A stretch of 64,000 nucleotides of DNA from Rhodanobacter sp. C06 (GTDB taxonomy: Bacteria; Pseudomonadota; Gammaproteobacteria; Xanthomonadales; Rhodanobacteraceae). The notes under the pieces are model-generated. The model made no database searches, was not told the DNA's origin, and was given only the letters and a program-made list of their open reading frames with translations. Made by a program: the position numbers and the translations under genes. The stretch is taken from NCBI RefSeq assembly GCF_002001105.1, contig NZ_MUNP01000058.1, positions 1 to 64,000 of the forward strand, written 5' to 3'. Shown piece after piece: positions 7,857 through 17,298 of the stretch; the stretch's first letter is position 1; each line of letters begins with the position of its first letter.

Positions 7857-8738
7857 ATGAACACCATGCACACCGTTCGCTTCCGCCAGGTCGACGTGTT
7901 CAGCGCGGTGCCGTTCAAGGGCAACCCGCTGGCCGTGGTGTTCGAAGCCGACGGCCTCGACACCGCGCAGATGCAGGCGATCGCGCGCTGGACCAACCTG
8001 TCGGAGACCATCTTCCTGCTGCAACCGGATGATCCGGATGCGGACTACCGCGTGCGCATCTTCACCACCGGCGGCGAGCTGCCGTTCGCCGGACATCCCA
8101 CCCTGGGCACGGCGCACGCGCTGCGCGAAAGCGGCTATCGGCCGCGCCGTCCGGGTCGGCTGGTGCAGCAGTGCGGCGTGGGCCTGGTGGAGCTGAGCGA
8201 ACGCGACGACGGTTGCTGGGCCTTCGCCGCGCCGCCCGCGCGCATCACGCCGATGCCGGTGGCACGGCATGTCGAACTGGCGCGTGCGTTGCACAGCGAT
8301 GCGATCGATTTCGCCGCGCCACCCTGCACCGTCGACAATGGTGCCCCGTGGCTGGTGGTGCGCATGCAATCGGCCGCCGACTGCCTGGCCCTGCAACCGG
8401 ACATCGCGGCGCTCGCGCCGGTGACGCGGGCCGCCGGCACCGACGGGCTGGCCATCTACGGGCCGCACGCCGCCGGCGGCCCGACCGACTTCGAGCTGCG
8501 CTGCCTGATGACCGGAGGCAGCTTCGGCGTGGGCGAGGATCCGGTCACCGGCAGCGCCAATGCCGCCCTGGCCTGCCTGCTGGAAGCGCAGGGCGGGCGT
8601 CCCGCGGCAAGTTACACGGTGCGCCAGGGCACGGCGTTGCAGCGCGATGGCCGCGTGGCGATCGAACACGACGGAGACGGCCGCATCTGGATCGGAGGCA
8701 CCTGCGTCACCGTGATCGAAGGCAGTTTCCGCTACTGA
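7857..8738 (+). CDS. PhzF family isomerase/epimerase
   Basis: A 293-residue PhzF-fold protein: two diaminopimelate-epimerase-like halves. It shows the family's N-terminal RQVDVFSAVPFKGNPLAVVF, the NLSETIFL segment with the conserved Glu used as acid/base in PhzF, the FTTGGELPFAGHPTLGTA glycine-rich motif and the C-terminal GEDPVTGSANAAL motif. PhzF proper acts in phenazine biosynthesis, but no phenazine genes are here, so this is a housekeeping-type PhzF-like protein of unknown substrate. Start taken as ATG 7857 (MNTMHTVRF) with AGGAGAC upstream; an ATG 24 bases earlier is in frame. It converges with eda, with only 13 bases between the stops. Confidence 0.88.
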   Translation: MNTMHTVRFRQVDVFSAVPFKGNPLAVVFEADGLDTAQMQAIARWTNLSETIFLLQPDDPDADYRVRIFTTGGELPFAGHPTLGTAHALRESGYRPRRPGRLVQQCGVGLVELSERDDGCWAFAAPPARITPMPVARHVELARALHSDAIDFAAPPCTVDNGAPWLVVRMQSAADCLALQPDIAALAPVTRAAGTDGLAIYGPHAAGGPTDFELRCLMTGGSFGVGEDPVTGSANAALACLLEAQGGRPAASYTVRQGTALQRDGRVAIEHDGDGRIWIGGTCVTVIEGSFRY

Positions 8739-8751
8739 AGCGGGACTGCGT

Positions 8752-9396
8752 TCAGCGCAGTGCCGCCGCCTCGCGCGCCAGCTGTTCGATGCCGGCCCAG
8801 TCCCCGGCCACGAGCTTGTCCTTGGGGGTGAGCCAGGAGCCGCCCACGCAGGCCACGTTGGGCAGGGCGAGGAAGTCCGGCGCGCTGGCGAGGCTGATGC
8901 CGCCGGTGGGGCAGAAGCGGATCTGCGGCAGCGGGCTGGCCCAGGCGGCCAGCAGTTTCGCGCCGCCCACCGGCACCGCCGGGAACAGCTTCAAGTGCTT
9001 GTAGCCGCGTTCGAGCAGGCTCATCGCCTCGCCCGCGGTGGCCACGCCGGGCAGCAGCGGCAGCGCGCTGGCGTCGGCGGCGTCGAGCAGCTTCGGCGAG
9101 ACGCCGGGCGACACCGCGAAGCGCGCGCCAGCCTGGTGCGCGGCTTCGAGCTGCACGGCGTCGAGCACGGTGCCCACGCCGACCACGGCGCCTTCGACTT
9201 CGGCGGCGATGGCGCGGATCGCGTCCAGCGCCACCGGCGTGCGCAGCGTCACCTCGATGCTGCGGATGCCGCCGGCGACCAGCGCGCGCGCCATCGGCAC
9301 CGCGTGGGCCAGCTCGTCGATGATCACCACGGGTACCACCGGGGCGAGCGCGAGGATCTCGGCGAGGACGGTCTGCTTGTGGTCTTGGGGGGTCAT
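8752..9396 (-). CDS. eda: 2-dehydro-3-deoxy-phosphogluconate (KDPG) aldolase
   Basis: A 214-residue class I aldolase that splits KDPG into pyruvate and glyceraldehyde 3-phosphate, the last step of the Entner-Doudoroff pathway. Visible family signatures: the catalytic region SIEVTLRT (Glu and Arg of the active site), GVGTVLD, and the Schiff-base lysine in YKHLKLFPA, followed by the phosphate-binding FCPTGGIS. Length matches the bacterial enzyme. It is the last gene of zwf-pgl-edd-eda; edd ends 92 bases upstream, and that gap holds a large REP hairpin that may stabilise or attenuate the transcript. The start ATG at 9396 begins [15 protein letters not shown]. Confidence 0.95.
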   Translation of the reverse strand: MTPQDHKQTVLAEILALAPVVPVVIIDELAHAVPMARALVAGGIRSIEVTLRTPVALDAIRAIAAEVEGAVVGVGTVLDAVQLEAAHQAGARFAVSPGVSPKLLDAADASALPLLPGVATAGEAMSLLERGYKHLKLFPAVPVGGAKLLAAWASPLPQIRFCPTGGISLASAPDFLALPNVACVGGSWLTPKDKLVAGDWAGIEQLAREAAALR

Positions 9397-9422
9397 GGGA
9401 GGCTCGTGGGAGAGGGTTGATG

Positions 9423-9482
9423 CCGTAGGAGCGGCTTCAGCCGCGATTCCGTAGCCGGTCGCGGCTGAAGCCGCTCCTACGG
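9423..9482. repeat. REP inverted repeat (TAGGAGCGGCTTCAGCCGCGA type) between edd and eda
   Basis: Two perfect 24-bp arms (9423-9446 and 9459-9482) with a 12-base loop. The arm contains TAGGAGCGGCTTCAGCCGCG, a REP-like unit found again at 30505-30558. It sits in the edd-eda intercistronic gap, where REP hairpins often protect or partly terminate transcripts. Confidence 0.85.
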
Positions 9483-9488
9483 TGTTGT

Positions 9489-11333
9489 TCAAGCGTCGGC
9501 GGCGTGGTGGCGGTCGTGCTTGCCGAAGATGGTGGCGCCGGTGTCGGCCGAGCCCACCGCGTTGCGCAGGGAGGCGAACAGTTCGCGGCCCATGCCCACG
9601 TGGCTGGCGGAAAGATCCGCATGCACCTGCTCGCGTGCCGCCCATTCGGCCGGGTCCACCTTCGCCTCCAGCGTGCCGGCGATGGCGTCGAGCTTGATGA
9701 GGTCGCCGTCGCGCAGCTTGCCCAGCGGGCCGGCGTCGACCGCCTCGGGGGTGACGTGGATCGCCGCCGGGATTTTGCCGGAGGCGCCGGACATGCGCCC
9801 GTCGGTGACCAGCGCCACGCGGTGCCCGCGTGCCTGCAGCACGCCCAGCGTGGGGGTGAGCTTGTGCAACTCGGGCATGCCGATCGCCTTCGGGCCCTGG
9901 AAGCGCACCACGGCCACGAAGTCGCGGTTGAGCTCGCCGCGATCGAAGGCGGCCTGCACCGCGTTCTGGTCGTGGAAGATCACCGCGGGCGCCTCGATCA
10001 CCAGGCGGTCGCCGGGCACCGAGGACACCTTGATCACCGCGCGGCCGAGGTTGCCCTTGAGCACGCGCAGGCCGCCGTCGGCACGGAACGGTGCCGTGGC
10101 CGGGCGCAGCACGTCGAGGTTGCCGCTCGCCGTGACCGCCTGCCACGCCAGCTCGCCGGACTCGTCCAGCAACGGCAGGCTGCGGTAGGCGTCGAGGCCC
10201 TTGCCCCATACCGTGTGCGCGTCGCCGTGCAGCAGGCCGGCGTCGATCAGCGAGCCGATCAGGAACGGCATGCCGCCGGCCTGGTGGAAGTGGTTCACGT
10301 CGGCCGAGCCATTCGGATACACGCGCGCCATCAGCGGCACCACGCCGGACAGCGCGTCGAAATCCTCCAGCGTCAGCACGATGCCGGCCGCATGCGCGAT
10401 CGCCACCAGGTGCAGCAGGTGGTTGGTGGAACCGCCGGTGGCGTGCAGGCCGACCACTCCGTTGACCACGCTGCGCTCGTCGAACATGCGGCCCAGCGGG
10501 GTGTAATCGTCGCCCAGCGCCGTGAGCTCCGCGGCGCGGCGCACCGCGGCCGCGGTGAGCGCGTCGCGCAGCGGCGTGTTCGGGTTGACGAAGCTGGAAC
10601 CCGGCAGGTGCAGGCCCATGATCTCCATCAGCATCTGGTTGGAGTTCGCGGTGCCGTAGAACGTGCAGGTGCCGGGCGAGTGGTACGACGCCGCCTCGGC
10701 CTCCAGCAATTCGTCGCGGCTGGCCTTGCCTTCGGCATAGCGCTGGCGCACCGCGGTCTTGGCGTCGTTGGAGATGCCGCTGGGCATCGGCCCGGCTGGC
10801 ACGAACACGGTCGGGAGGTGGCCGAAGCTCAGCGCGCCGATCATCAGGCCCGGCACGATCTTGTCGCAGATGCCCAGCATCAGCGCGCCGTCGAACATGT
10901 CGTGCGACAGCGCCACCGCGGTGGCCATCGCGATCACCTCCCGCGAGAACAGGCTCAGCTCCATGCCGGCGCGGCCCTGGGTGACGCCGTCGCACATCGC
11001 CGGCACGCCGCCCGCCACCTGCGCGGTGACGCCGGCCTCGCGCGCCGCGTGGCGGATCAGTTCGGGATAGCGCTCGTACGGCTGGTGCGCCGAAAGCATG
11101 TCGTTGTACGCGGTGACGATGCCGAGGTTCGGCGCATGGCCGCTGCGCAGCGCGGCCTTGTCGTCGGTGCCGCAGGCGGCGAAGCCGTGCGCGAGGTTGC
11201 CGCAGGACAGCTGGCGGCGGTGCGTGCCGTTGCCGCGTGCGGCATCGATGCGCGCCAGGTAGGCGCTGCGCGAAGCGCGGCTGCGCTCGGCGATGCGGGC
11301 GGTGACTTCGGCGAGTATGGGGTGCAGGGTCAT
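9489..11333 (-). CDS. edd: 6-phosphogluconate dehydratase
   Basis: A 614-residue enzyme of the IlvD/Edd family that dehydrates 6-phosphogluconate to KDPG, the committed Entner-Doudoroff step. Family motifs are clear: [17 protein letters not shown] and [28 protein letters not shown] near the N-terminus, [25 protein letters not shown], and the later [17 protein letters not shown] and [20 protein letters not shown]. Conserved cysteines in the first third would hold the iron-sulfur cluster. Length and start (ATG 11333) match Edd rather than IlvD. It follows pgl in the operon, separated by 365 bases that carry two convergent multi-hairpin elements. Confidence 0.96.
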   Translation of the reverse strand: MTLHPILAEVTARIAERSRASRSAYLARIDAARGNGTHRRQLSCGNLAHGFAACGTDDKAALRSGHAPNLGIVTAYNDMLSAHQPYERYPELIRHAAREAGVTAQVAGGVPAMCDGVTQGRAGMELSLFSREVIAMATAVALSHDMFDGALMLGICDKIVPGLMIGALSFGHLPTVFVPAGPMPSGISNDAKTAVRQRYAEGKASRDELLEAEAASYHSPGTCTFYGTANSNQMLMEIMGLHLPGSSFVNPNTPLRDALTAAAVRRAAELTALGDDYTPLGRMFDERSVVNGVVGLHATGGSTNHLLHLVAIAHAAGIVLTLEDFDALSGVVPLMARVYPNGSADVNHFHQAGGMPFLIGSLIDAGLLHGDAHTVWGKGLDAYRSLPLLDESGELAWQAVTASGNLDVLRPATAPFRADGGLRVLKGNLGRAVIKVSSVPGDRLVIEAPAVIFHDQNAVQAAFDRGELNRDFVAVVRFQGPKAIGMPELHKLTPTLGVLQARGHRVALVTDGRMSGASGKIPAAIHVTPEAVDAGPLGKLRDGDLIKLDAIAGTLEAKVDPAEWAAREQVHADLSASHVGMGRELFASLRNAVGSADTGATIFGKHDRHHAADA

Positions 11334-11368
11334 GACACGATTCCGGAAATCAACAAACGGAGCGAGCA

Positions 11369-11512
11369 GCGGGCCACGGATGGCCCGCCCGCGAAGCAGG
11401 CGCCGTGGCGCCTGCTTCGGCGGAGCCGGGACCGGACTTTGTCTGGTCCCGGCGAGTCAACCATGGGCAGGAGCCCATGGTTGACATCAGGCACGGCGCT
11501 TTTGCTCTGATG
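11369..11512 (+). repeat. Multi-hairpin element E1 (plus orientation)
   Basis: Four hairpins in series: S1 GGGCC-ACGGAT-GGCCC (11371-11386); S2 CGAAGCAGGCGCC/GGCGCCTGCTTCG (11392-11404, 11407-11419); S3 about GCCGGGACCGGAC...CTGGTCCCGGC (11425-11453); S4 GTCAACCATGGGC/GCCCATGGTTGAC (11456-11468, 11473-11485); then a T-rich tail GCGCTTTTGCTCT. Same order as E3 (15919-16110) and E4 (42701-42866) but with different stem sequences. It occupies half of the 365-base pgl-edd gap and points against the operon. Confidence 0.8.
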
Positions 11513-11540
11513 CCGTGTCTGCGTCAGGTACGGCGTTCGG

Positions 11541-11700
11541 CCATGCCTGCAAAAAAACGAAGCCTTGCTCATGCCTTGCGAGTGCCATCCTGCACTCGCT
11601 CGGCTCGGCCAGCCCGGCAGCGCCGGTCTGACCTCCGTCGGACAACGGTGAAGCCGTTGCCCGACGTGCGACCCATCCATGGGCCGCGACCGCTCCGGTC
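11541..11700 (-). repeat. Multi-hairpin element E2 (minus orientation)
   Basis: Read on the minus strand from the pgl stop: a small hairpin GACCG-GAG-CGGTC that includes part of the stop codon (11688-11700); S1 GCGGCCCATGGATGGGTCGC (11668-11687); S2 with arms CGTCGG-CAACGG type (11636-11666); S3 CCGGC-rich; S4 GCGAGTGC/GCACTCGC (11578-11585, 11592-11599); and a tail with seven T residues (about 11551-11557). It is convergent with E1 and could act as a terminator-like structure after pgl. Confidence 0.75.
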
Positions 11701-12403
11701 AAGGGCACCAGTACACCGCCAGCGGCACGCGCTCCTGCTGCACCACCGCGCGCACCGGATAGTTCTTCGCGTCGGCCAATCCCAGCCGCACGTCGGCCAA
11801 CAGGTCGCGCTTCTTCTCGCCGCTCACCAGGAGATACAGCGCGAGGGTGTCCAGCAGCACGGGCAGGGTGAGCGTGATGCGCGGTTCGCCGGCGCCGGGC
11901 GCCTGCATCGGCAGCACCTTCGCCTTGCCCTGCGGGTCCAGCGCCTCGGCGAGGCGGTCGCCGCCGGGGAAGAACGAGGCGGTGTGGCCGTCCTCGCCCA
12001 TGCCCAGCACCACCACGTCGAACGGTGCGGGCAGCGCGGCGATGCGCGCCTCGGCCTCGGCCAGCCCGGCCTCGGGCGTGGCGGCGCCGGTATACAGCGG
12101 CACGAAGCGGGCGGCTGTTGCGGCGTTCTGCAGCAAGGTGGTTTCCACCAGCTTCGCGTTGGAGCGTGCGTCGCTGTCCGGCACCCAGCGTTCGTCGACC
12201 AGGGTGACGGTGACCTTGGCCCAGTCCAGCGCCTGTTTCGACAATTGCGCGAAGAAATCCTTCGGCGTGCTGCCGCCGGAGACCGCGATCACGGCATGGC
12301 CGCGCGCCGTGATCGCCTCGCGCAGCTGCGCGGCGACGCGTTCGGCCAGCGCCACGGCCTGGGCACTGCAATTCGTGAAGCTGTGGGTGGTGACGTTCGG
12401 CAT
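11699..12403 (-). CDS. pgl: 6-phosphogluconolactonase
   Basis: A 234-residue DevB-type lactonase that hydrolyses 6-phosphogluconolactone to 6-phosphogluconate. The family's N-terminal segment AVALAERVAAQLREAI, the sugar-phosphate loop AVSGGSTPKDFF, the VTLVDERWVPDSDARSNAKLV motif and the GMGEDGHTASFFPG motif are all present. Start at ATG 12403. The zwf stop lies 13 bases upstream, so the two consecutive enzymes of the oxidative pentose phosphate/Entner-Doudoroff entry are surely co-transcribed. The gene runs into element E2 at its 3' end. Confidence 0.95.
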   Translation of the reverse strand: MPNVTTHSFTNCSAQAVALAERVAAQLREAITARGHAVIAVSGGSTPKDFFAQLSKQALDWAKVTVTLVDERWVPDSDARSNAKLVETTLLQNAATAARFVPLYTGAATPEAGLAEAEARIAALPAPFDVVVLGMGEDGHTASFFPGGDRLAEALDPQGKAKVLPMQAPGAGEPRITLTLPVLLDTLALYLLVSGEKKRDLLADVRLGLADAKNYPVRAVVQQERVPLAVYWCP

Positions 12404-12416
12404 CGCGTTTGTCCGT

Positions 12417-13883
<1,467 letters not shown>

Positions 13884-13946
13884 GCAATCACCTCGATACA
13901 GGGGTAAAGACGGGCAAGCGGGAGGGGAGCGGCCCGTTCCGTGACG

Positions 13947-14090
13947 ATAGTACCAGTGGAATACCAGAGCAAGCACCCCCTTGCATACGAATTCATGATT
14001 GTCGTGCAGGTCGCTTCGGAGGCGGGTTTTCGCCAAAAGAGGTGAAAATGGATGGCCAGACGACTTGCGGCCAATGGTTTGCTATTGGTA
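13947..14090. promoter_or_regulatory. Divergent zwf/nagR promoter region with matched TGGT-N7-TGGT sites
   Basis: On the minus strand TGGTATTCCACTGGTA (13952-13967) overlaps a TACTAT -10-like hexamer for zwf (13947-13952). On the plus strand TGGTTTGCTATTGGTA (14075-14090) ends ten bases before the nagR ATG. Both have TGGT repeated at an 11-bp (one helical turn) spacing and agree at 12 of 16 positions. This suggests one DNA-binding protein for both promoters, most simply the GntR regulator encoded next door. Confidence 0.5.
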
Positions 14091-14100
14091 TCTTCTCGGG

Positions 14101-14853
14101 ATGGAAACCGCCCTGGCCCGCGAATACCGCCGCATCTGCCGTGACCCGGCCAGCCATCAGCCGCTGGCCTACCTGCGGCTGCGCCGCGCGATCCGCAACG
14201 TGGTCGAGCACCGCGACATCGAGCCCGGCCAAGCGTTGCCCAGCGAGCGCGACCTGTCGCAGGCGCTGAAGCTGTCGCGCGTCACCGTGCGCAAGGCGAT
14301 CGCCGGCCTGGTCGAGGAAGGCCTGCTCACCCAGCGCCATGGCGCCGGCACCTTCATCGCCGAGCGCATCGTCAAGCCGATGTCGCGGCTGTCCAGCTTC
14401 ACCGAAGACCTGCGCGACCGTGGCCTGCATCCGCGCTCGGAGTTCTTCGAGCGCAGCGTGGGCGAGGTGACGCCGGAGGAGGCGATGGCGATGAACCTGT
14501 CGCCCGGCTCGCTGGTGGCGCGCCTGCACCGCGTGCGCTACGGCCAGGACGAACCGCTGGCGATCGAGCGCAGCGTGGTGCCGGCCAGCGTGCTGCCCGA
14601 CCCGATGGTGGTGCGCGACTCGCTGTACGAGGTGCTGGAGACGCTGGGCTGCCGCCCGAAGCGCGCGCTGCAGCGGCTGCGCGCGGTGTCGCTGGGCGTG
14701 CAGCACGCGCGCCTGCTGCACGTCGCCGCCGGCAGCGCCGGGCTCAACATCGAGCGGCGCAGCTTCCTCGACGACGGCCGCGTGGTCGAGTTCACCTGCT
14801 CCTGGTACCGCGGCGACATCTACGACTTCGTCGCCGAGCTGCACGCCGACTGA
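14101..14853 (+). CDS. nagR: GntR/UTRA family regulator of N-acetylglucosamine use (NagR/NagQ-like)
   Basis: A 250-residue HutC-subfamily GntR regulator: winged helix at about residues 20-85 (RLRRAIRNVVEHRDIEPGQALPSERDLSQALKLSRVTVRKAI in outline) and a C-terminal UTRA sensor domain that typically binds a sugar phosphate such as GlcNAc-6-P. Immediately upstream of nagB and nagA, so it is almost certainly their local regulator. Start ATG 14101 lies very close to the promoter-like sequence, so the mRNA may have a very short leader. It is divergent from the zwf operon, and the same repeated TGGT motif appears in both promoters. The symbol is by context and family; NagQ is an alternative name. Confidence 0.85.
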   Translation: METALAREYRRICRDPASHQPLAYLRLRRAIRNVVEHRDIEPGQALPSERDLSQALKLSRVTVRKAIAGLVEEGLLTQRHGAGTFIAERIVKPMSRLSSFTEDLRDRGLHPRSEFFERSVGEVTPEEAMAMNLSPGSLVARLHRVRYGQDEPLAIERSVVPASVLPDPMVVRDSLYEVLETLGCRPKRALQRLRAVSLGVQHARLLHVAAGSAGLNIERRSFLDDGRVVEFTCSWYRGDIYDFVAELHAD

Positions 14854-14898
14854 TTCCCCGTCGCGCGCGGCGCGACGCTTCCCCGACACGAGAAAGCC

Positions 14899-15930
14899 AT
14901 GCAAGCCAGCGACACCCTGATGTTCCGCGAAGACCACGAATCCGCCGACGTGGTGGCGCGCCAGTTCGCCGCCAACGAGCGCGTGGTGGCGGAACTCGCC
15001 GCTGTGCTGCGCGCGCAGCCGCCGCGCTTCATCGTCACCTGCGCGCGCGGCAGTTCCGACCACGCCGCCGCCTACGCGAAGTACGTGTTCGAGACCCAGC
15101 TCGGCATCGTCACCGCCTCGGCCTCGCCCTCGGTCACCTCGGTATACGCGGCGCCGCAGCAGTGGGACGGCGCGCTGTTCATCGCGATCTCGCAGTCGGG
15201 CAAGAGCCCCGACCTGGTGCGCAACGCGCAGGCCGCCAAGATCGCCGGCGCGCGCGTGGTGGCGATGGTCAACGTGGAGGATTCGCCGCTGGCCGCGATC
15301 GCCGACACGGTGATCCCGCTGCACGCCGGCCCCGAGCGCAGCGTGGCCGCCACCAAGAGCTACCTCGCCGCACTGGCCGCGATCCTGCACCTGTGCGCGC
15401 GCTGGCACGGCGACGCGAAACTCGCGGCCGCGCTGGAAGCGCTGCCCGGTGCGCTGCGTGCGGGCTGGGACGCCGACTGGTCGGCGCTGGTCGACGGCCT
15501 CGCCGACGCGCACAACCTGTTCGTGGTGGGCCGCGGCTTCGGTTTCGCCGCCGCGCTGGAGGCGGCGCTGAAATTCAAGGAAACCTGCGGCCTGCACGCG
15601 GAGGCGTTCAGCGCCGCCGAGGTGAAGCACGGCCCGATGGCCCTGGTCGGTCCCGACTTCCCGGTGCTGTGCTTCGCCCAGGACGACGACACGCTGGAAA
15701 GCACGCTGGCGGTGGCGCGCGAATTCCGCGGCCGCGGCGCGAACGTGCTGGTGGCCGCGCCGGGCCAGACCGGTGACGGCTTCCTGCCGCTCGCCGCCGG
15801 CCTGCCCGCGCTGTGCACGCCGCTGCTGACCATCCAGAGCTTCTACCGCGCGACCAGCGCGCTGGCCCTGCGTCGTGGCTACAACCCCGACGTGCCGCCG
15901 CACCTCAACAAGGTCACCGAGACGGTGTGA
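14899..15930 (+). CDS. nagB: Glucosamine-6-phosphate deaminase, SIS-domain type (NagB-II)
   Basis: A 343-residue protein with two SIS (sugar isomerase) domains, like the isomerase half of GlmS. Signatures: RFIVTCARGSSDHAAAYAKY and FIAISQSGKSPDLV in domain 1, and FVVGRGFGFAAALEAALKFKETCGLHAEAFSAAEVKHGPMALV in domain 2. Sitting between a GntR regulator and nagA, it fits NagB-II, the non-orthologous deaminase that converts glucosamine 6-phosphate to fructose 6-phosphate plus ammonia in Shewanella and Xanthomonads. The last codons and TGA are part of a perfect 20-bp-arm inverted repeat that opens element E3. AgaS-type activity on galactosamine phosphate is a less likely alternative. Confidence 0.9.
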   Translation: MQASDTLMFREDHESADVVARQFAANERVVAELAAVLRAQPPRFIVTCARGSSDHAAAYAKYVFETQLGIVTASASPSVTSVYAAPQQWDGALFIAISQSGKSPDLVRNAQAAKIAGARVVAMVNVEDSPLAAIADTVIPLHAGPERSVAATKSYLAALAAILHLCARWHGDAKLAAALEALPGALRAGWDADWSALVDGLADAHNLFVVGRGFGFAAALEAALKFKETCGLHAEAFSAAEVKHGPMALVGPDFPVLCFAQDDDTLESTLAVAREFRGRGANVLVAAPGQTGDGFLPLAAGLPALCTPLLTIQSFYRATSALALRRGYNPDVPPHLNKVTETV

Positions 15931-16110
15931 GCGGCAGCGAGCTGCCGCTCACACCGTCTCGCGGCCCACGGATGGGCCGCACGCAAACCGCCCGCATGGC
16001 GGGCGGTTTGCGGAGCCCGGGCCAGCCGAAGGCAGGACCGGGCGAGTCAGGGAAAGTGCGTGACGCACTTTCCCTGACATAGGCAAGGGCTTCGGCTCGA
16101 CCACGGCCTT
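15919..16110 (+). repeat. Multi-hairpin element E3, clasping the nagB stop codon
   Basis: S0: perfect 20-bp arms at 15919-15938 and 15941-15960, with the nagB TGA (15928-15930) inside the left arm. S1: GCGGCCCACGGATGGGCCGC (15961-15980). S2: CGCAAACCGCCCGC/GCGGGCGGTTTGCG (15982-15995, 15999-16012). S3: GCCCGG...CCGGGC (16015-16043). S4: GTCAGGGAAAGTGCG/CGCACTTTCCCTGAC (16046-16060, 16064-16078). The tail is GGCAAGGGCTTCGGCTC. It fills the nagB-nagA gap. Confidence 0.85.
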
Positions 16111-16158
16111 GCGTCAGCACTCAGCACGCCGTTCCACCCGGCTACACAGGCCACTTCC

Positions 16159-17298
16159 ATGAACACCGCCCTCACCCATGCCCGCGTCCTCACCGCCCAC
16201 GGCTGGCGCGACGATCTCGCCGTGCTGGTCGCGGGCGAACGCATCGCCGCGCTGCTGCCGCACGACCATCCGCAGGTGCGCGCCGCGCCGGCGCAGGATC
16301 TCGAAGGCGCGCTGCTGGTGCCCGGCTTCATCGACGTGCAGGTGAACGGCGGCGGCGGCGCGTTGTTCAACGCCTCACCCACGGTGGCGACGATCCGCAC
16401 GATCGGCGCCGCGCACCGGAAGTTCGGCACCACCGGCTTCCTGCCCACCTTGATCAGCGACAGCACGGACGTGATGCGCGCCGCGCTGGCCGCGGTGGAC
16501 GCCGCCTTCGACGCGGGCGTGCCGGGCCTGCTCGGCGTGCACCTCGAAGGTCCGTGGCTGGCGCCCGCACGCAAGGGCGTGCACGATCCGAAGTGGTTCC
16601 ATGTGCCGGGTGAAGACGAACTCGCCATGATCTGCGCGCCGCACCGCGGCGTGCGCCTGGTGACGCTGGCGCCCGACCAGGTGCCGCACGAGATCATCGC
16701 GCGGCTGGCCGCCGCCGGCGTGATCGTCAACGCCGGCCACACCGCCGCCGACCACGCCACCATCCGCGCCGCGCTGGCCGCGGGCGTGCGCGGCTTCACG
16801 CATCTGTTCAACGCGATGACGCCGCTGGGCAGCCGCGAGCCCGGCGTGGTGGGCGCGGCGCTGGACGATCCCGGCAGCTGGTGCGGCATCATCGTCGACG
16901 GCCACCACGTGCACCCGACCAGCCTGCGCAACGCGATCGCCGCCAAGCCGCGTGGCAAGACCGTGCTGGTCACCGACGCGATGCCGCCGGTGGGCGCGGA
17001 CTCCCCCGAGTACGTGCTCAACGGCGAAACCATCATCGCGAAGGACGGCATCTGCCAGACCGCGAACGGCGTGCTCGCCGGCTCCGCGCTGGACATGGCC
17101 ACCGCCGTGCGCAACACGGTCGACCTGCTCGGCCTGCCGCTGGACGAGGCGGTGCGCATGGCCAGCACCTATCCCGCCGACTTCCTCGGCCTCGGCGCCA
17201 GCCACGGCCGCATCGCGGTGGGCTGTCGCGCCGATCTCGTCGCGATGGATGCCGGATGCAACGTGCGGCGGACCTGGATCAGCGGTTTGTCGGGATAA
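16159..17298 (+). CDS. nagA: N-acetylglucosamine-6-phosphate deacetylase
   Basis: A 379-residue amidohydrolase that removes the acetyl group from GlcNAc-6-P. Visible motifs: GFIDVQVNGGGGALFN (start of the barrel), LGVHLEGPWLAPARKGVHDP with the metal-binding Glu, VIVNAGHTAADHATIRAAL and GFTHLFNAMTPLGSREPG with metal-binding His residues, and the catalytic Asp in LVTDAMPPVG. Length is standard. Its product feeds NagB, so the trio nagR-nagB-nagA forms a GlcNAc pathway. The 3' end is odd: the TAA stop (17296-17298) lies inside the REP hairpin GTCGGGATAAATCCCGAC, so the last codons appear to come from a REP sequence. Confidence 0.95.
   Translation: MNTALTHARVLTAHGWRDDLAVLVAGERIAALLPHDHPQVRAAPAQDLEGALLVPGFIDVQVNGGGGALFNASPTVATIRTIGAAHRKFGTTGFLPTLISDSTDVMRAALAAVDAAFDAGVPGLLGVHLEGPWLAPARKGVHDPKWFHVPGEDELAMICAPHRGVRLVTLAPDQVPHEIIARLAAAGVIVNAGHTAADHATIRAALAAGVRGFTHLFNAMTPLGSREPGVVGAALDDPGSWCGIIVDGHHVHPTSLRNAIAAKPRGKTVLVTDAMPPVGADSPEYVLNGETIIAKDGICQTANGVLAGSALDMATAVRNTVDLLGLPLDEAVRMASTYPADFLGLGASHGRIAVGCRADLVAMDAGCNVRRTWISGLSG

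Noticed and set aside
7857..8738. Phenazine biosynthesis locus
   Set aside because: Only a PhzF-fold protein is present; no other phz genes are nearby.
11330..11680. 116-residue minus-strand frame over the E1/E2 elements
   Set aside because: It is a translation of the two hairpin elements, with no ribosome-binding site of note.
11369..11700. CRISPR-like array
   Set aside because: The repeated blocks are hairpins of different sequence; there are no constant direct repeats with unique spacers of equal length.
14899..15930. GlmS (glucosamine synthase)
   Set aside because: Only the two SIS domains are present; the N-terminal glutaminase part is absent, which fits NagB-II/AgaS.
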